A stretch of 64,000 nt of DNA. Source: Coptis chinensis (Eukaryota; Streptophyta; Magnoliopsida; Ranunculales; Ranunculaceae). A model generated the notes under the pieces. That model saw only the letters and a list, made by a program, of their open reading frames with translations, did not search any database and was not told where the DNA came from. Position 1 is the stretch's first letter, and the number at the start of each line of letters is the position of its first letter. This document shows positions 45,918 through 57,300 of this stretch, piece by piece. Location of the stretch: the NCBI GenBank assembly GCA_015680905.1, contig CM027378.1, positions 100,709,501 to 100,773,500 of the forward strand, written 5' to 3'. A program made the translations under genes and the position numbers.

Positions 45918-47330
45918 ACGAGTGACTTGGTAACGCAAGAAGAGAGGCAACGGGCGATGGCGCATGCGAGGCTTAACTGCTAGAGGTGGTGCCTCGGTTT
46001 GGAGGATCGAGCTTAAAGATCCGGCGGGGTTCGATCGATGCGCCTGTGGAGTTGGAAACGGTGGTTTTCAACCCTCGAGCGAGGAGCAGGTCGGAGAAGA
46101 GGCCGCGCTATGCCTCTGAGGAAGACGCTGTTCGAGTTACGAAAGTAGCGCGGCACGCTCTTGGGGAAAGCTCCAGTGCAGGGGGCGGTTCTGATGGTGG
46201 CCTGGCTGGGGCTATGGTTTCTCGCCGTAGTGGAGCACGACCTGAGCAGGTCATGGACTTGGCCACTTTTGGGGGGAGTTCTAAAATGCCGCCCGGGCGT
46301 GAATCCAGTCCGATGGCGAAGCTTAAAAGCTCCGCGTAAAGGCGAAAGTGGAAAATTTTTGTGGGTTCGACGAGCTAGAGGGCGGTTTGTGTTCCCGACG
46401 AGCATGGGGCATAAACGAACCGCGGAAACGAAGTGATTGTAGCTTCAGATCGGTAAGATATCGGGTTGCTGTTAGAACGAGATAGCTCGGATGGCAATCG
46501 CAAGGATTTGGATGACAAAAAGGCGGGCCGATAACTGGAGACGAATGGAAATGCGCGCAATGTTTGGTATGCATGTCTATCTTCGTTTGATGTAATCGTT
46601 TTCCGTATACACGCCGTTATTTTGTGGCTATTAACCATCGCGTGTGCTTTTGCGCCTAGTAAGTGGGTTTCAAATTGAAGGAGATTGCCCAGTTCACGAG
46701 GCGCAGAGAAGCGGTGATGAAGTCGCCCTCGATGGTGAAGAACGCCCGTGAGGCCTCGAAAGATGGAACGTGAGGAACTGGAAGATCTGAAGAAAACTCA
46801 TCAAGCTACCGAAGTCCGCCAAGATGTTGAAAGACACCGGCCGAAGATCCGAGGCAAAAACTACGTGGAGTGGAAGAGAACGCCCCCCTAGCGCCGATCG
46901 TGGAAATTGGTAGTCAACGAAAGTATACCTTTTACACCGCAAGAAGGTTGCTTTCGGGACGCTACCAAAGCCTATGACGTTCGGATCTGCAGACTTCGTT
47001 GAATTGAGGCGAGTACAACGCTTTGAAGACAGATCATGCATCTTTGTATATCTCACACCGGTAGAACAGGTGCCGGAGTGATTAGTGGCGCCCCGCCGCC
47101 TTGAGAGGTCATGCGGAGATTGTGCTACCATGGCCCGATCTTTCGCTGCGTCGATGTAATTTGATGAAGTTTAGACTTGGATGAAGTATATCGTGATGGT
47201 ATTTGGGAGGATGCCGAGATTGATGAATCGCTTATGCCCGGAGAACTAATTGTCGAGAACCTGAGAGATAGCGAGTTGTAAGTTTGTTATGTAATCTTTG
47301 TCGCCTTATAAGTCGCGGATACAATAAATT
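45918..47330 (+). pseudogene. Decayed 3' part of antisense ORF 1
   Basis: Coding-like pieces in changing frames: 45986-46339 (Ser/Arg-rich with RSEKRPRYASEEDAV), a charged helical piece near 46770-46860 (EREELEDLKKTHQATEV), and an acidic tail near 47180-47280 ending at TAA. AATAAA at about 47325 could be its poly(A) signal. Stops and frameshifts separate the pieces. Confidence 0.45.
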
Positions 47331-48125
47331 TGGTTTCACAGGGTAACCCGGGGCGATTCGTCTTTTATTTGTATGTGCCCGCACTGTGAGTGATCTGGTA
47401 CCTCATTCTGTTTTGGGGTACTCCTGTGAGGACGAATATTGCTTAATCGGGTTGGATTTCCTGAGTAGTCTCAGCAACCCGGCTAACTTACTATGGTTCC
47501 AACTTGCTAAGACAGGTCGTTGTTTGCGTGTATGCCATGCTTGTTGTTTGTTGCCGTATTATGTGTGAATCGCTTGCTTGACCACAGTTGTGTCTGCGTA
47601 TAACAAAGCATGGCAGGTGCATTGCAGTGACCACTTCCCTGCCCATGACTGGTAAAGTTGCATGAGCGTCTGGTTGTTAAATTGCTTGCAGCTGTTAAGG
47701 TGGTGCGCGTAACGAGGCCACTAGGTCGTTGGATCCTGGTTCTTGAAAGAAGTCGAATCGTGTTGTGTTTAGTGCCGCTAACGGCAATGTTCCCTCGCGT
47801 GCGTGACACGTGGAGGGAGACGAGCGGTTCAAGGAACATAATGATGGCGGGCAGATGGCGTTTGGCGTCTCAAGGTAATTATGAGGCGCTTAGGAAAAGA
47901 CGTTTCCTATTGCATAAAACTGCTCATCGAATACCAACAAAGTATTTGCTCGTCTTCTTGCCTAAACTTAAGTCTATCTTCTCGCTTTGCTCCTTTGCTG
48001 TGCATCACCATCGTTGCTGCTCGTTCAGGTACGTTCCTTCTCTTCTAAGAGTGTTATTTCGTCGAGAAGAGTTTGGAATAAAATTATAGCTCATGTGACA
48101 GTACTTTTGTGTGCTAGGTTTTATC

Positions 48126-48997
48126 ATGGCAAGGTGTCGTCCATTCATGAGGGGAGAAAAAAGCATGAGAGAAACGTCGCCTCTAATAATGAAGAGGATG
48201 GAGTTTGAACCGCACGTGCATGGTGATCGCAGAAAGAGGAAAGCTGAAACTGTAGAGGCAAAGGGTCATAAACGACTTAGGAGGGCTGGACGTCCAGCGG
48301 GCGGCATTGTGTTTAGGTCGCCGCAATGGTAAAGGCGACATCGATCGTCCACGCCATGGAGTGTAGCGACTGAGAGGCAGTCGTCGCCCGTATTTGGTGA
48401 GAGTTCGTCCCCTATTTGTGGTGATGTAGGGGGGGCGAATTCTACTACACGGGGAAAGGCGGGAAGAAGCATTATGGTGAAACGCCAGATTAGAAGCTTT
48501 CCACTCGGCCCATAGCGACCCAGCGTTGAAGGGGATAAATCTTGGATGGTGATAAGGTAGAGATGAAAGATGAGGACATGGAGACGTTGCTGGGGACGAT
48601 GGATATGGCTGCCTGTTTGGTAAGTTCACGACACACTAGGCTGTTATGTCGGTGACCAAAGCAAACTAATTAGTTAACTTCGTTCGTGCAGTTTCTTACA
48701 GGATATGATAAGTTGAAAGAAGTTGTCCAAAACACTGAGATGGATGACAACCCTCACGTCGAGCTAGGGTGTATGCGAGCTGCGTGGGGGGCAGACAAGA
48801 GAAAACTAGAAGTGATAACTACCAAGTACCAGAACGTGATGGCCGAGAATGCTGCGTTAGTGACGGACGTGACAGAGTTAGAAAGGGAATTAGCTGTGGT
48901 GACTGCTTATGCTAAGAAGTGCCAGAAGGTGACACGTAAAGCGAAGAAGGCGCGATGCGCCTGTGATCGCCTCACGCCGCCTCGGGACGAAGTATGA
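48126..48997 (+). pseudogene. Antisense unit 2 of the Tat element
   Basis: A second plus-strand gene-like unit. A CT-rich leader ends CAG at 48028. A short GT-AG intron (48029-48117) is followed by ATG at 48126. The first frame (to 48332) is basic with nuclear-localisation-like clusters (RRKRKAETVEAKGHKRLRR). Ser/Gly-rich DNA with stops follows. An open coiled-coil exon (48686-48997; KRKLEVITTKYQNVM and ELERELAVV) comes after an acceptor-like TTCGTGCAG. Its layout (basic, then Ser-rich, then coiled coil) repeats the second half of antisense ORF 1. Function unknown. Confidence 0.4.
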
Positions 48998-49459
48998 TCT
49001 TGAAGAAAGCGATTCGCGGCGACGAGCGAGGGCATGAGATGCGTGTGATGCTGAGGTCAGCTCGGCATACTGCTTCGACTAGCGCAGCACCAGAAGATAA
49101 GCATGTCATAAGTGAGATTTGATGATGTGAGCTTCATTTGGCTCTGTCAGCCATGAATTGTAAGTTCTGTTTACATTTCCCTCTCTTATACGAGAGTTAA
49201 CAATAGAGCTGTGTTTTCAGGCTTGCCTGAGCAGTTCGCCTTTTTCCTGCATAGAACTGGTTTCCACGAAAGTGGCAGTTCGATACTTGGCTAATTTTTG
49301 TAATGAGCACCGATCTGGATTTTTTGGGTAATCCCAGCAGATCGGTGGATGTAGTTGTTGTGACAAATGGTCATATAATGTTATTGGTGATGTTCCATAT
49401 GCATGTTGTCGTGTACTTGTGTGTAACTAGCGTTCTGCTTATGATTCTAGAAATATGCA

Positions 49460-50035
49460 TCTTGCCGTGTAGTCAACGCTAGAAATATAGGTCGTCGACG
49501 TGACAGGAATTGGAGAGGCTATGTAGCCTGTGAGCTCCAGAGAGCTGCCTGCGCGCGGAGAGCGTTCTCGTTTAGTCGATCCTAGAAATATAAGTCCTCG
49601 ACATGACAAGAATTGGAGAGGCTATGTACCTTTAATGAGCTCGAAGAAGAGTCATGCGCTTTCGAGGAGCGTTCTCGTTTAGTCAATCCTAGAAATATAG
49701 GTCCTCGACGTGACAAGAATTTGAGAGGCTATGTAGCCTGTGAGCTCCGGAGAGCGTTCTCGTGTAGTCGATCCTAGAAATATAGGTCCTCGACGTGACA
49801 AGAATTGGAGAGGCTATGTAGCCTGTGAGCTCCGGAGAGCGTTCTCGTTTAGTCGATCCTAGAAATATAGGTCCTCGACGTGACAAGAATTAGAGAGGCT
49901 ATGTAGCCTGTGAGCTCCGGAGAGCGTTCTCGTGTAGTCGATCCTAGAAATATAGGTCCTCGGCGTGACAAAATTGGAGAGGCTATGTAGCATGTGAGCT
50001 CGGATGCGCCGTTCGATGAGAGCGTTCTCGTTTAT
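49460..50035. repeat. Six-unit minisatellite in the Tat element
   Basis: Units of about 85-105 bp share CCTAGAAATATAGGTCCTCG, GTGACAAGAATTGGAGAGGC, TATGTAGCCTGTGAGCTC and GAGAGCGTTCTCGT. Starts are near 49475, 49580, 49680, 49768, 49855 and 49937. The first two units are longer and more diverged, the last four nearly identical. They lie between integrase and the antisense genes. Confidence 0.9.
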
Positions 50036-50281
50036 GAGAGCGTATGGCGCGTTAAGCGTGGGAGAGCGGGGAAGTAGACTGGTCGTATGTCGGATGCGAG
50101 CTGGAGAATGTTTGGATGCCAGTAAATGGAATAGCTTATACTAGGAGACAGAAAAAATGAAGCTGAAAATTATCGTGCTTAAAAAAAAAAAAATACAACA
50201 ACAAAGGTTTTATTGATAAAATCGTTTCAGCAGATAAGTATTCCATGGGCGAGGTAACAATTTTCCTTTTGGAGTTTTTAT

Positions 50282-51300
50282 CTAGTACGCTCTGTTGCCC
50301 ACAACACGTTCTACTATGTACGGACCTTCCCAATTAGGGGCTAGTTTGGAATCGTCTTGCGTCTTCTTGAGCACCAGATCGCCAGGCTGGAATGATCGAG
50401 GATGCACCCGTTTATTGTAGGAGTTCTTCAGGATTTGTTGATAAGATGCGACTCTGATGTTAGCTAAGTCACGCCGTTCTTCGAGCAAATTGACCTCTCG
50501 TGCTAAGACAGAATCATTGTGTCCGGTTTCAACGAGCTCGGACCGAAGTCAGTAGGATTATTAGCTTGGTGGGAATGATGCTTTCGTGCCATAACACAAA
50601 GAGAATGGAGATTCCCCTTTGGATCGGACGTGAAGTGCGATGAGCCCATAAGATGTTCTCCAACCGGTCGCCATTGACTCTTGTTCTTTTCAATCTTTTT
50701 CTTCAAATTTTCTAAGATGGCCTTATTTCGGCTTCCGCTGACCATTACTCGAAGCGCATCGTGGAGTAGAAAATGCATGAACTATCTTCCATTTTGCTAG
50801 AAATTCTTTTGATCGTTCGCCTTTAAATTGGGGTCCATTGTCCATGACGAGTGTATGTGGCAACCCAAATTTGGTGATGATATGAGTCCGGATGAAATTC
50901 GCGGACATGCGATTCTTTGACATGTGCTAAAGGAATGGCCTCGACCCACTTGGTGAAATAGTCGGGTGGGTCGCTAAGGCGAACCAAAACCGGTGCTTTT
51001 ACGGGGGATGAATGGTCCCATAATGTCCATGCCCCACATGTGAAATGGCCATGGGGCTTGCAATATGATCGGCTCGCGTCTTGGCTGAATGATGTTAATG
51101 GCGAATGTTTGACATTTTAAGCGCGAGAGCGATGCTTTGGCATCGGCATCGCATCATGGGGGCGAAGTAGCCTTGGGAAATTGCTTTGTGGGCTAAAGAA
51201 CGACCTCCGGCATGGTTTCCACATTCTCCCTCATGGATTTCGGCAAATATCAATTGTCCCTGCCTGGAGTAATACATCGCAAGTGCGGTCCACCGGCAGA
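50282..51300 (-). pseudogene. Integrase of the Tat element (broken)
   Basis: Zinc-binding part at 51095-51277 (IHEGECGNHAGGRSL), catalytic core at 50723-50923 (ITKFGLPHTLVMDNGPQFKG, with the second catalytic D), and the C-terminal LKNSYNKRVHPRSFQPGDLV...WEGPYIVERV at 50282-50488. The pieces are in different frames, and the region with the catalytic Glu is disrupted. Confidence 0.83.
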
Positions 51301-51506
51301 TTTTCTAAACAACTTATCATGTAACACGCAATAACGACGCGCTTGATATTGATTTGTTGGCTTTGGCACGCCGATTCGGAGGGGCGCCCCGCTGATGTAG
51401 TCCATGATGGGTTGCATCCAGGTCTGGCGCAACTGATCGTCGGAGAGGGAACAGATCGGCTATAACTAGGGCATGTTCAACCTGGTATGCAGGTCGATCA
51501 ACTACC

Positions 51507-52055
51507 TCAATGAGGAGTTGTCGTGGAGCACAACTCGGTGTTTGAGTGGCTAGGTAAGTTATCGCCAACATCTGCGTGGACGTTCTCATCACGCGAAAAA
51601 TGTTGTATGGTAGAATTCTTAAAAGAAGGCAACAAATGATGGACGACCTGAAGATACTTCGAAAGGTTACCTTCTTGAGTAGTGTATTCCTTAGCGATCT
51701 GGCGAACGACCAGTTGCGAGTCACTAAAGACTTGGAGCTCTTGCACACCGAAAGTCAGAAAGGCCACACGAAGGCCCATGATCGGCGTTTCGTATTCCGC
51801 CTCGTTATTGGAAGATGCCAAGTCGAGTCGAACTGATTTTTCTACCATAACTCCGTCGGGAGACACTAAGACGACCCCGATGCCACTCCCGCCGGGATTG
51901 CTAGAGCCATCTACAAAGAGAGACCGATCGATTTGACACGCTCTTTGATAACAAATGAGCTCCACCTCGACCGCCGGTGTGGTCGTTAATCGTGGAAATC
52001 GCAACGACTTAACCTTTCCGAGAGGTGCGAGGTACAAACTCCATGTGGTGTTCAC
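51507..52055 (-). pseudogene. Second RNase H of the Tat element (archaeal-like type)
   Basis: A separate RNase H fold: LFVDGSSNPGGSGIGVVL, then SSNNEAEYE, then VFSDSQLVVRQI and FSRDENVHAD, giving D-E-D-D in order. An extra RNase H of this type downstream of the gypsy one is diagnostic for the Tat lineage. Its core is well kept, but the frame ends before integrase. Confidence 0.87.
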
Positions 52056-52074
52056 CGAGCTCCCTCGCCCATAC

Positions 52075-52620
52075 CTACCATACGAAAGTAGTTTTGATTT
52101 CTTTGTGGAGGAGTTTCTTCAGTGGCAGGTCGGTCAATATGTTGACCGGATGTGCTTGAAAATAAGGCCTGAATTTCCGTGCCGAATACACCAAAGCAAG
52201 TACGGCTCGTTCAAGGAAAGAATAATTCTTTTCAACATGGAGTGGCGCCTTACTTGTGAAGTAGATCGGCTTTTCTGAGTTGTTCTCCTGTTTGAAAAGA
52301 ACCGAGCTGATTGCAAAATCTGATACTGCCAGGTATAGCCCCAGTGTCTCTCCGTCTACTGGTGTGGCTAAGACGGGAGGTGTGGTGAGGTATTCTTTGA
52401 GAGTGGCGAATACGTGATGGCATTGATCATTCCATGAGAACCGCCGCCTTTCTTGAGGAGTTGTAGGAACGGACGACACTTGTCCGGCATACGAATATGA
52501 ATCGATTAAGTCGCGGCGACCATGCCCGACAACCGTAGATTGCTTCTTTGTCGTGGGTGGTCGCATGTCTAAGAACGCCCGATTTGGTCCGGATTCGCTT
52601 CGATCCCTCATTTGTGACAC
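52075..52620 (-). pseudogene. First RNase H of the Tat element (gypsy-type)
   Basis: The stretch TPPVLATPVDGETLGLYLAV ... YSFLERAVLALVYSARKFRP is the connection/RNase H domain adjoining RT. Expected acidic positions are partly changed (YLAVSD). It is open over 181 codons but out of frame with RT. Confidence 0.8.
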
Positions 52621-52689
52621 CGATATCCGAGGAATTTACCGCAGGGCGGCTCCAAAGAGGCATTTCTCGGGTTCAACTTCATTCGAGTC

Positions 52690-53110
52690 GCTTAACGAGA
52701 ACGCTTGCTTTCAAGGTGGGGTAATATGGTCGACTTCTTTTTTGCTCTTGACAACCATGTCGTCGATGTAAACCTCCATGGTCTCTCCTAACATGTCCTC
52801 AAACATGTCAGTTACCAGACGCTGATATGTCGCTCCGGCGTTCTTAAAGGCCGAGCGGGAGGACGTTATAACAATAAATTCCTTGTTCGGTAATGAATGA
52901 AGTCTTCTCTTGATCTTCTTCGCCGAAGTGGGGATTTGATTGTATCCGTGACGCGATCCATAAAGGAAAGAAGTTCATGTCCGCAAGTTTGGTCGACAAA
53001 TTCGGTCAATGCGTGGCGTGGGCTTGTCTTTCGGTGTTTCTTGATTGACATTCGCGGAAATCGACGCAGGTTTAATTGTGCCATTCTTTTTTAGGAACCG
53101 CGACGATGTT
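52690..53110 (-). pseudogene. Reverse transcriptase of the Tat element (broken)
   Basis: Pieces in different frames: TCGHELLSFMD, then KNAGATYQRLV, then the catalytic YIDDMVVKSKK (near 52750). Several frameshifts lie between them. Confidence 0.85.
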
Positions 53111-53483
53111 AGCGACCGGTCGGGATATTCCACCTTCGATGAAACCGACTTGCTTGAGTTTGTCGACCGTCATTAATGGCTTTCTCGAAAAGCTTAAAGA
53201 TAACCGGGCGAGGTCGCCGGGCTTAACCGGGCTTAGCATTAGGATTGACATTTAACCCGATGACAGGCTACACTAGGGTCTATACTAGGCACATCGATAT
53301 ACGACCAGGCAAAAACATTTTTATTCATAGCCAGAAAGTTTACAAGTTGGGTGTAGGGTCAAGGTTAGCCCCTACATATACAAACTTAGGGTCATTATCA
53401 GTTCCTAAGTTGACCCGCTCTCTGTCGACCTGTTGGGGTCGGCCCGGGTGGGGTGGAACGCCGTCGGAGGAGAGTGCATCTAT

Positions 53484-54401
53484 TCATCTGGACTGGATCG
53501 GCAGCTGTGGTGAAGAGGGCAGGAACTGGAATGGCTTCTGTGGGCATACCAAGAGGAGCTGGAGTAATTGTCGGCAGGAAGACTGGAGGTGTAACACGTG
53601 TCTGTGAATCCATTGGAGCGGCAACGGCTGGATTGACGTCTGGAGTGTAAGTGGACGACTTCCTCTTCTTACTCTGGAGCCCCCAGCGTGCTGCTTGGAT
53701 GTGTTGACTCTGACCTCTGCAACCAGGTCTTTGGCCATGGTATAACTGATGGGTTCGCTACTTGTGTGGAATGGTGTATTGTCGGTCTTTCCTGCGGACA
53801 AGATTTGGTTACACTGATATGCTTCCAGTTGATTGCTTCTCAGCTCCATCAATCCTCTGGGGCCCGGGAAACGGAGAACTTGATGCAACGTCGAAGGTAC
53901 AGCTTGCATTTGGTGGATCCATCGTCGTCCTAATATGGCATTATAGGACGACTGGATGTCCAAGACGCTGAAGCGTGTATTGCAGCTGACTTGGTCTTCT
54001 TTAGAACCCACTAAGATGGGAAGGATGATATCACTGACTGGGTCGGCTCTGGAACCATTGAAACCATAAAGGGGGGCAATCGGGTCTATCAGAACTGACT
54101 TGGGTAAACTCATTTCTTGAAGAATGTGGTAAAATAAAATGTCGCAGGAACTCTTCGGGTCTATCAAGACACGCTTCACTGTCCAGTCGCTGATCTTGAC
54201 GTGGACGACGAGTGCATCATTGTGAGGAAGGCATACCTTGTTGAGGTCGGCTTCTGTGAAAATGATATCTCCTGAATGGCAGCTTGAGCGACGCGGAGCG
54301 TGTTCTGCGTGGGAAGTAAAGTGATATACTTCGTGAAGAGCACCAACACGACGTCTTTTCTCTCTTGACGAGGTAAGTGAATCATCGGGGAAAGTAATCA
54401 T
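53484..54401 (-). pseudogene. Aspartic protease region of the Tat element
   Basis: A 305-codon open stretch. The protease core is recognisable: VLIDPKSSCDILFY at the active-site position, then LPILVGSKEDQVSCNTRFSV and SSYNAILGRRWIHQMQAVPS. The active site normally reads D-x-G-S; here Gly is Lys, so the enzyme should be dead even where the frame is open. The N- and C-terminal parts are lost to frameshifts. Confidence 0.82.
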
Positions 54402-54945
54402 GTGAATTCAGGCGCAGCATTATCCGATCGAGGAGTGTTGTTGTTCATGCTCATGACGAGAACGCTCTTTGGGGACGCCCCTCTACGCAGGGCGAAGCTT
54501 GAAAGTCTTGATGATGACGGGCGATGGGGAGAGCGATCGCAAGACTCGGCGAGGTGGAGATCGGTCACAAGACGCGGGCGCAGCCATGAGCTTATTACGC
54601 AAATCACCGTCGGGAATGTTGGTGTAATGTTTAATGTGACCCGAACCGACAAGGTCTTAAAGATAGTGCTTAAGCCCCCAAAGACGCATTCGTTTCATGA
54701 CATTTAGCTCTGTGGAAGGCACAATATGGCTTGTCGTCGGCGATCACCGGTCGCTTCACATCCGGAAGTACGCTGCTCGCCCGGATCTTGTCGAGGATGT
54801 AATTAGGAGAGCGAGTCAAGACGTGAATTCTCGTTATTATCTTGGCGGGTCCGAAGCCTTAGGTGCTGATGACTGGATCATTTGTTTGTACGCTGAGTAT
54901 GATCGAGATCGCCGCTACCTCGGTTCTCGGCTAAACCATCGGACT

Positions 54946-55747
54946 TCAAACTTTCTTGCAACTTGATATACTTGTCAACTTCGGGCGCATTCCGTGATAA
55001 GCGTTTCGGCGTTCCTTCATCGCATTAACTGGAAGTCCGGTATTACGCACGCGAGAGGCGTTTGAAAATGTCAGTGTGGCAAAAGATTCTTTCAGTCCGC
55101 TTTCCATGCACAACAGTTCAGCCTTGAACCGCCCTAAGAATTGGCGAATTGTCTCATCTTCTCGGAAGGATAACTGGAACAGCGAATCAAGATCTGCCTT
55201 CTTGCGTCTGTTGTGCACGTATTGGCTAGCAAACAGGTCAGTAAGCTGCTCAAAAGTTTTAATAGAATCAGGCTCGAGAGAGAAGAACCAATCAAGTGCG
55301 CCATCCTCGGTGACCGGCCGAAATAATCGACGGTGAAGATGATCATACCTTAAGAACCGTAGAGGGCCAAACTCTGAATGTATCGAGCCACATGTTGACC
55401 GGGACAAGTGCCGCCATCATACATGGGGAAACGTATCGGATAAAATCTTGAGGGAGAGGATTTTCGAGAACGTCGCCTGAACGGACGGGACGCCAGATGT
55501 CTTGAGCATTTTTTGAACAATTTGGGTTTTTCTTCGATCGCACTTTGGCCTATCCTATGTGACAATTGTTAATCTGCTGATTAACCTCGTTGATGCCATT
55601 TTCAGCAACATTGCCGACTGGTTGCTGTTGATAAGCGTCGACTTGGGCCCTTAAAGTAGCATTTTCTTGCCTGAGCAAGGAAATGCTTTTATTTGTTATA
55701 CCCAGTTGTTCTGCAAGGTGTTGAACTTGAGCTTCGAGGCTGACCAT
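54946..55747 (-). pseudogene. gag of the Tat element (broken)
   Basis: An N-terminal coiled-coil stretch (55550-55747, LEAQVQHLAEQLG) ends at a stop. The capsid-like retrotransposon gag domain follows in another frame at 54946-55407 (ALDWFFSLEPDSIKTFEQL, RFKAELLCMESG). At least one frame change separates them, and no single frame spans gag. Confidence 0.8.
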
Positions 55748-55812
55748 GCTTCGTGGGCTTGAGAATTGGAGAGTTTGTAGTTAGGGTAACGTGATTTCTC
55801 AAGTAATCGAAA

Positions 55813-55828
55813 CCACAGACGGCGCCAA
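55813..55828 (-). other. Primer-binding site of the Tat element
   Basis: Directly after the 5' LTR the minus strand reads TTGGCGCCGTCTGTGG. TGG pairs with the CCA tail of a tRNA. The motif is the usual one for plant Ty3/gypsy elements. Confidence 0.75.
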
Positions 55829-56367
55829 TGTAAAGGAGCGTTTTGGTTTTCCTTAGTGTTTGTGATAGGAGAGGGAAAAAGGGTTGAGATTTTTTGGGTG
55901 GACTGAGTTCGTTGTGAGCGAGCTGCCTACGTATCCTCTCTCTTTGGTCTTTTCTCTTTTTCTGGGAGAGAGGAATCAAGCCCGACGTAGTTCAAATAGG
56001 TGGTATTTATAGGCTAAAGGAAAGGTCAATCCGGGAGACACATGTGTCTCACACGCGAAGTAAGGTGGAGATCGTGAATGAGTGTTGGGCTGGTTATATT
56101 ATTAGTCATGTGCTGATTGGGAGTTGGCGCGGTCGCCCTTATTTCCCGGTGGTGGGAAGTACAAGTAAGATTTTGGTAATGATTACCCCTGGTGGTGATC
56201 CTATTCGAGGCGTTCTGTCTCTGGCCATGCGTTCATACCGTGACATCTTTGTTCGTACCACCTACATGAAAGGAGCTACTCACAGATCGGTCTTGGAGGT
56301 CGATGTCATGAGTTCGCTTATGCTCCACGCGTGCCTGATAACTTTATGAAGATATCACTCCCCTACA
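55829..56367 (-). repeat. 5' LTR of the Tat element
   Basis: 539 bp. Read on the minus strand it starts TGTAGGGGAGTGATATC and ends GCTCCTTTACA. It is highly similar to the copy at 43778-44394 apart from scattered substitutions and an indel cluster around 56030-56060. Confidence 0.92.
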
Positions 56368-56479
56368 CTAGGTACTCGTCCTATTGTAGGCATTTGTTAA
56401 CTCTTCACCCAGTGCAATATCCTTCAAGTGTCTGTCACTCTCATTACCATGAACACTCGGAGTTTGTCGAACCTACAAA

Positions 56480-57290
56480 AAAATATTGTAAGTGCAGATT
56501 ATAAGAATTAGTTAACTAATAAACATATGTACACAAAACAAGCTTAAAGCAAATTGGCATATAGTTCATTTAATCTAACCTCTTTGCAACTCTTTATATT
56601 ATGACCTGGTTGTTTGTAGTTGTTGTATTTATAATGTTTTGTTAGGAATATACAATTTAATTGTACTTACTTTTTACCATTTACCAAACTATACAAATCT
56701 TTTGCCTTGTATGTGTCTTGTACTTCTTAGTTAAATCTGAGCCTAGTGTAGATACACTATGTCCTTAAGACAGATTTTTCCCTTCACGGTGCTTGAAGGT
56801 TGATGGGAAACTATCTCCTAAGATAGAACGGATTTCCTTCTATAGAAAGCTATCACTTCAATTCTATAGAATCAGCGAACACAACATAGTATTTGACTAA
56901 GAACAGAAGGAGAAGATAAAAATCATAACTCTGTGTGATCTGGTGTGTCTTTCTCTCCAAATTTATCAACTATTTATAGGTGAGTGATGCCTCTTCAAAA
57001 CAACACAGTGACTCTTAGAAAAAAGTAAGCAACTCTTTGAAAAGTCACATATTTTGAAAAGACACACCATTTTCGCATAAAGTATTGTTTCGAACTAGTG
57101 CCTATTTCGAAAGGTCACACTTTTTCGGCATGATGCACTGTTTCGAACCAGTGCACATTTCGAAAAGTCGCACTTTTTCGGCATAATGCACTGTTTAGAA
57201 CAAGTGCATCATTTTGAAAAGGTTTTTGTCACTTTACGTACTGTTTCAAGAAAAACTCATTTCATCTCAAGTAGGGTAACTTGGGAGACA
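56480..57290 (-). repeat. LTR-like sequence with TATA box and U3 repeats
   Basis: On the minus strand a clear CTATAAATAG (complement near 56972) is preceded by about three ~58 bp tandem units containing CACTGGTTCGAAACAGTGCA (complement 57070-57215) and followed by leader-like DNA. This is the layout of a copia-type LTR (U3 enhancer repeats, TATA, R). Its exact ends and partner LTR were not identified. Confidence 0.5.
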
Positions 57291-57300
57291 AACTACTCAT

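Larger units (their letters stand above)
43778..56367 (-). mobile_element. Tat-lineage Ty3/gypsy LTR retrotransposon, 12.6 kb, inactivated
   Basis: Bounded by LTRs that start TG and end CA, with a 5 bp target duplication CTAGG (43773-43777 and 56368-56372). In minus-strand order: 5' LTR, primer-binding site, gag, protease, reverse transcriptase, RNase H, a second RNase H, integrase, minisatellite, antisense genes, purine-rich tract, 3' LTR. RNase H in duplicate plus an antisense reading frame before the 3' LTR are hallmarks of the plant Tat lineage (Ogre/Retand relatives). Every sense domain carries frameshifts or stops. Base composition is visibly richer in G+C than the surroundings. Confidence 0.92.

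Noticed and set aside
45013-46640. Several minus-strand open frames opposite antisense ORF 1
   Set aside because: Shadows in a G+C-richer region; the plus-strand frame has a domain match and consistent splice sites.
49460-50035. Repeat array as a CRISPR-like locus
   Set aside because: Units are directly tandem with no unique spacers, inside a plant retrotransposon.
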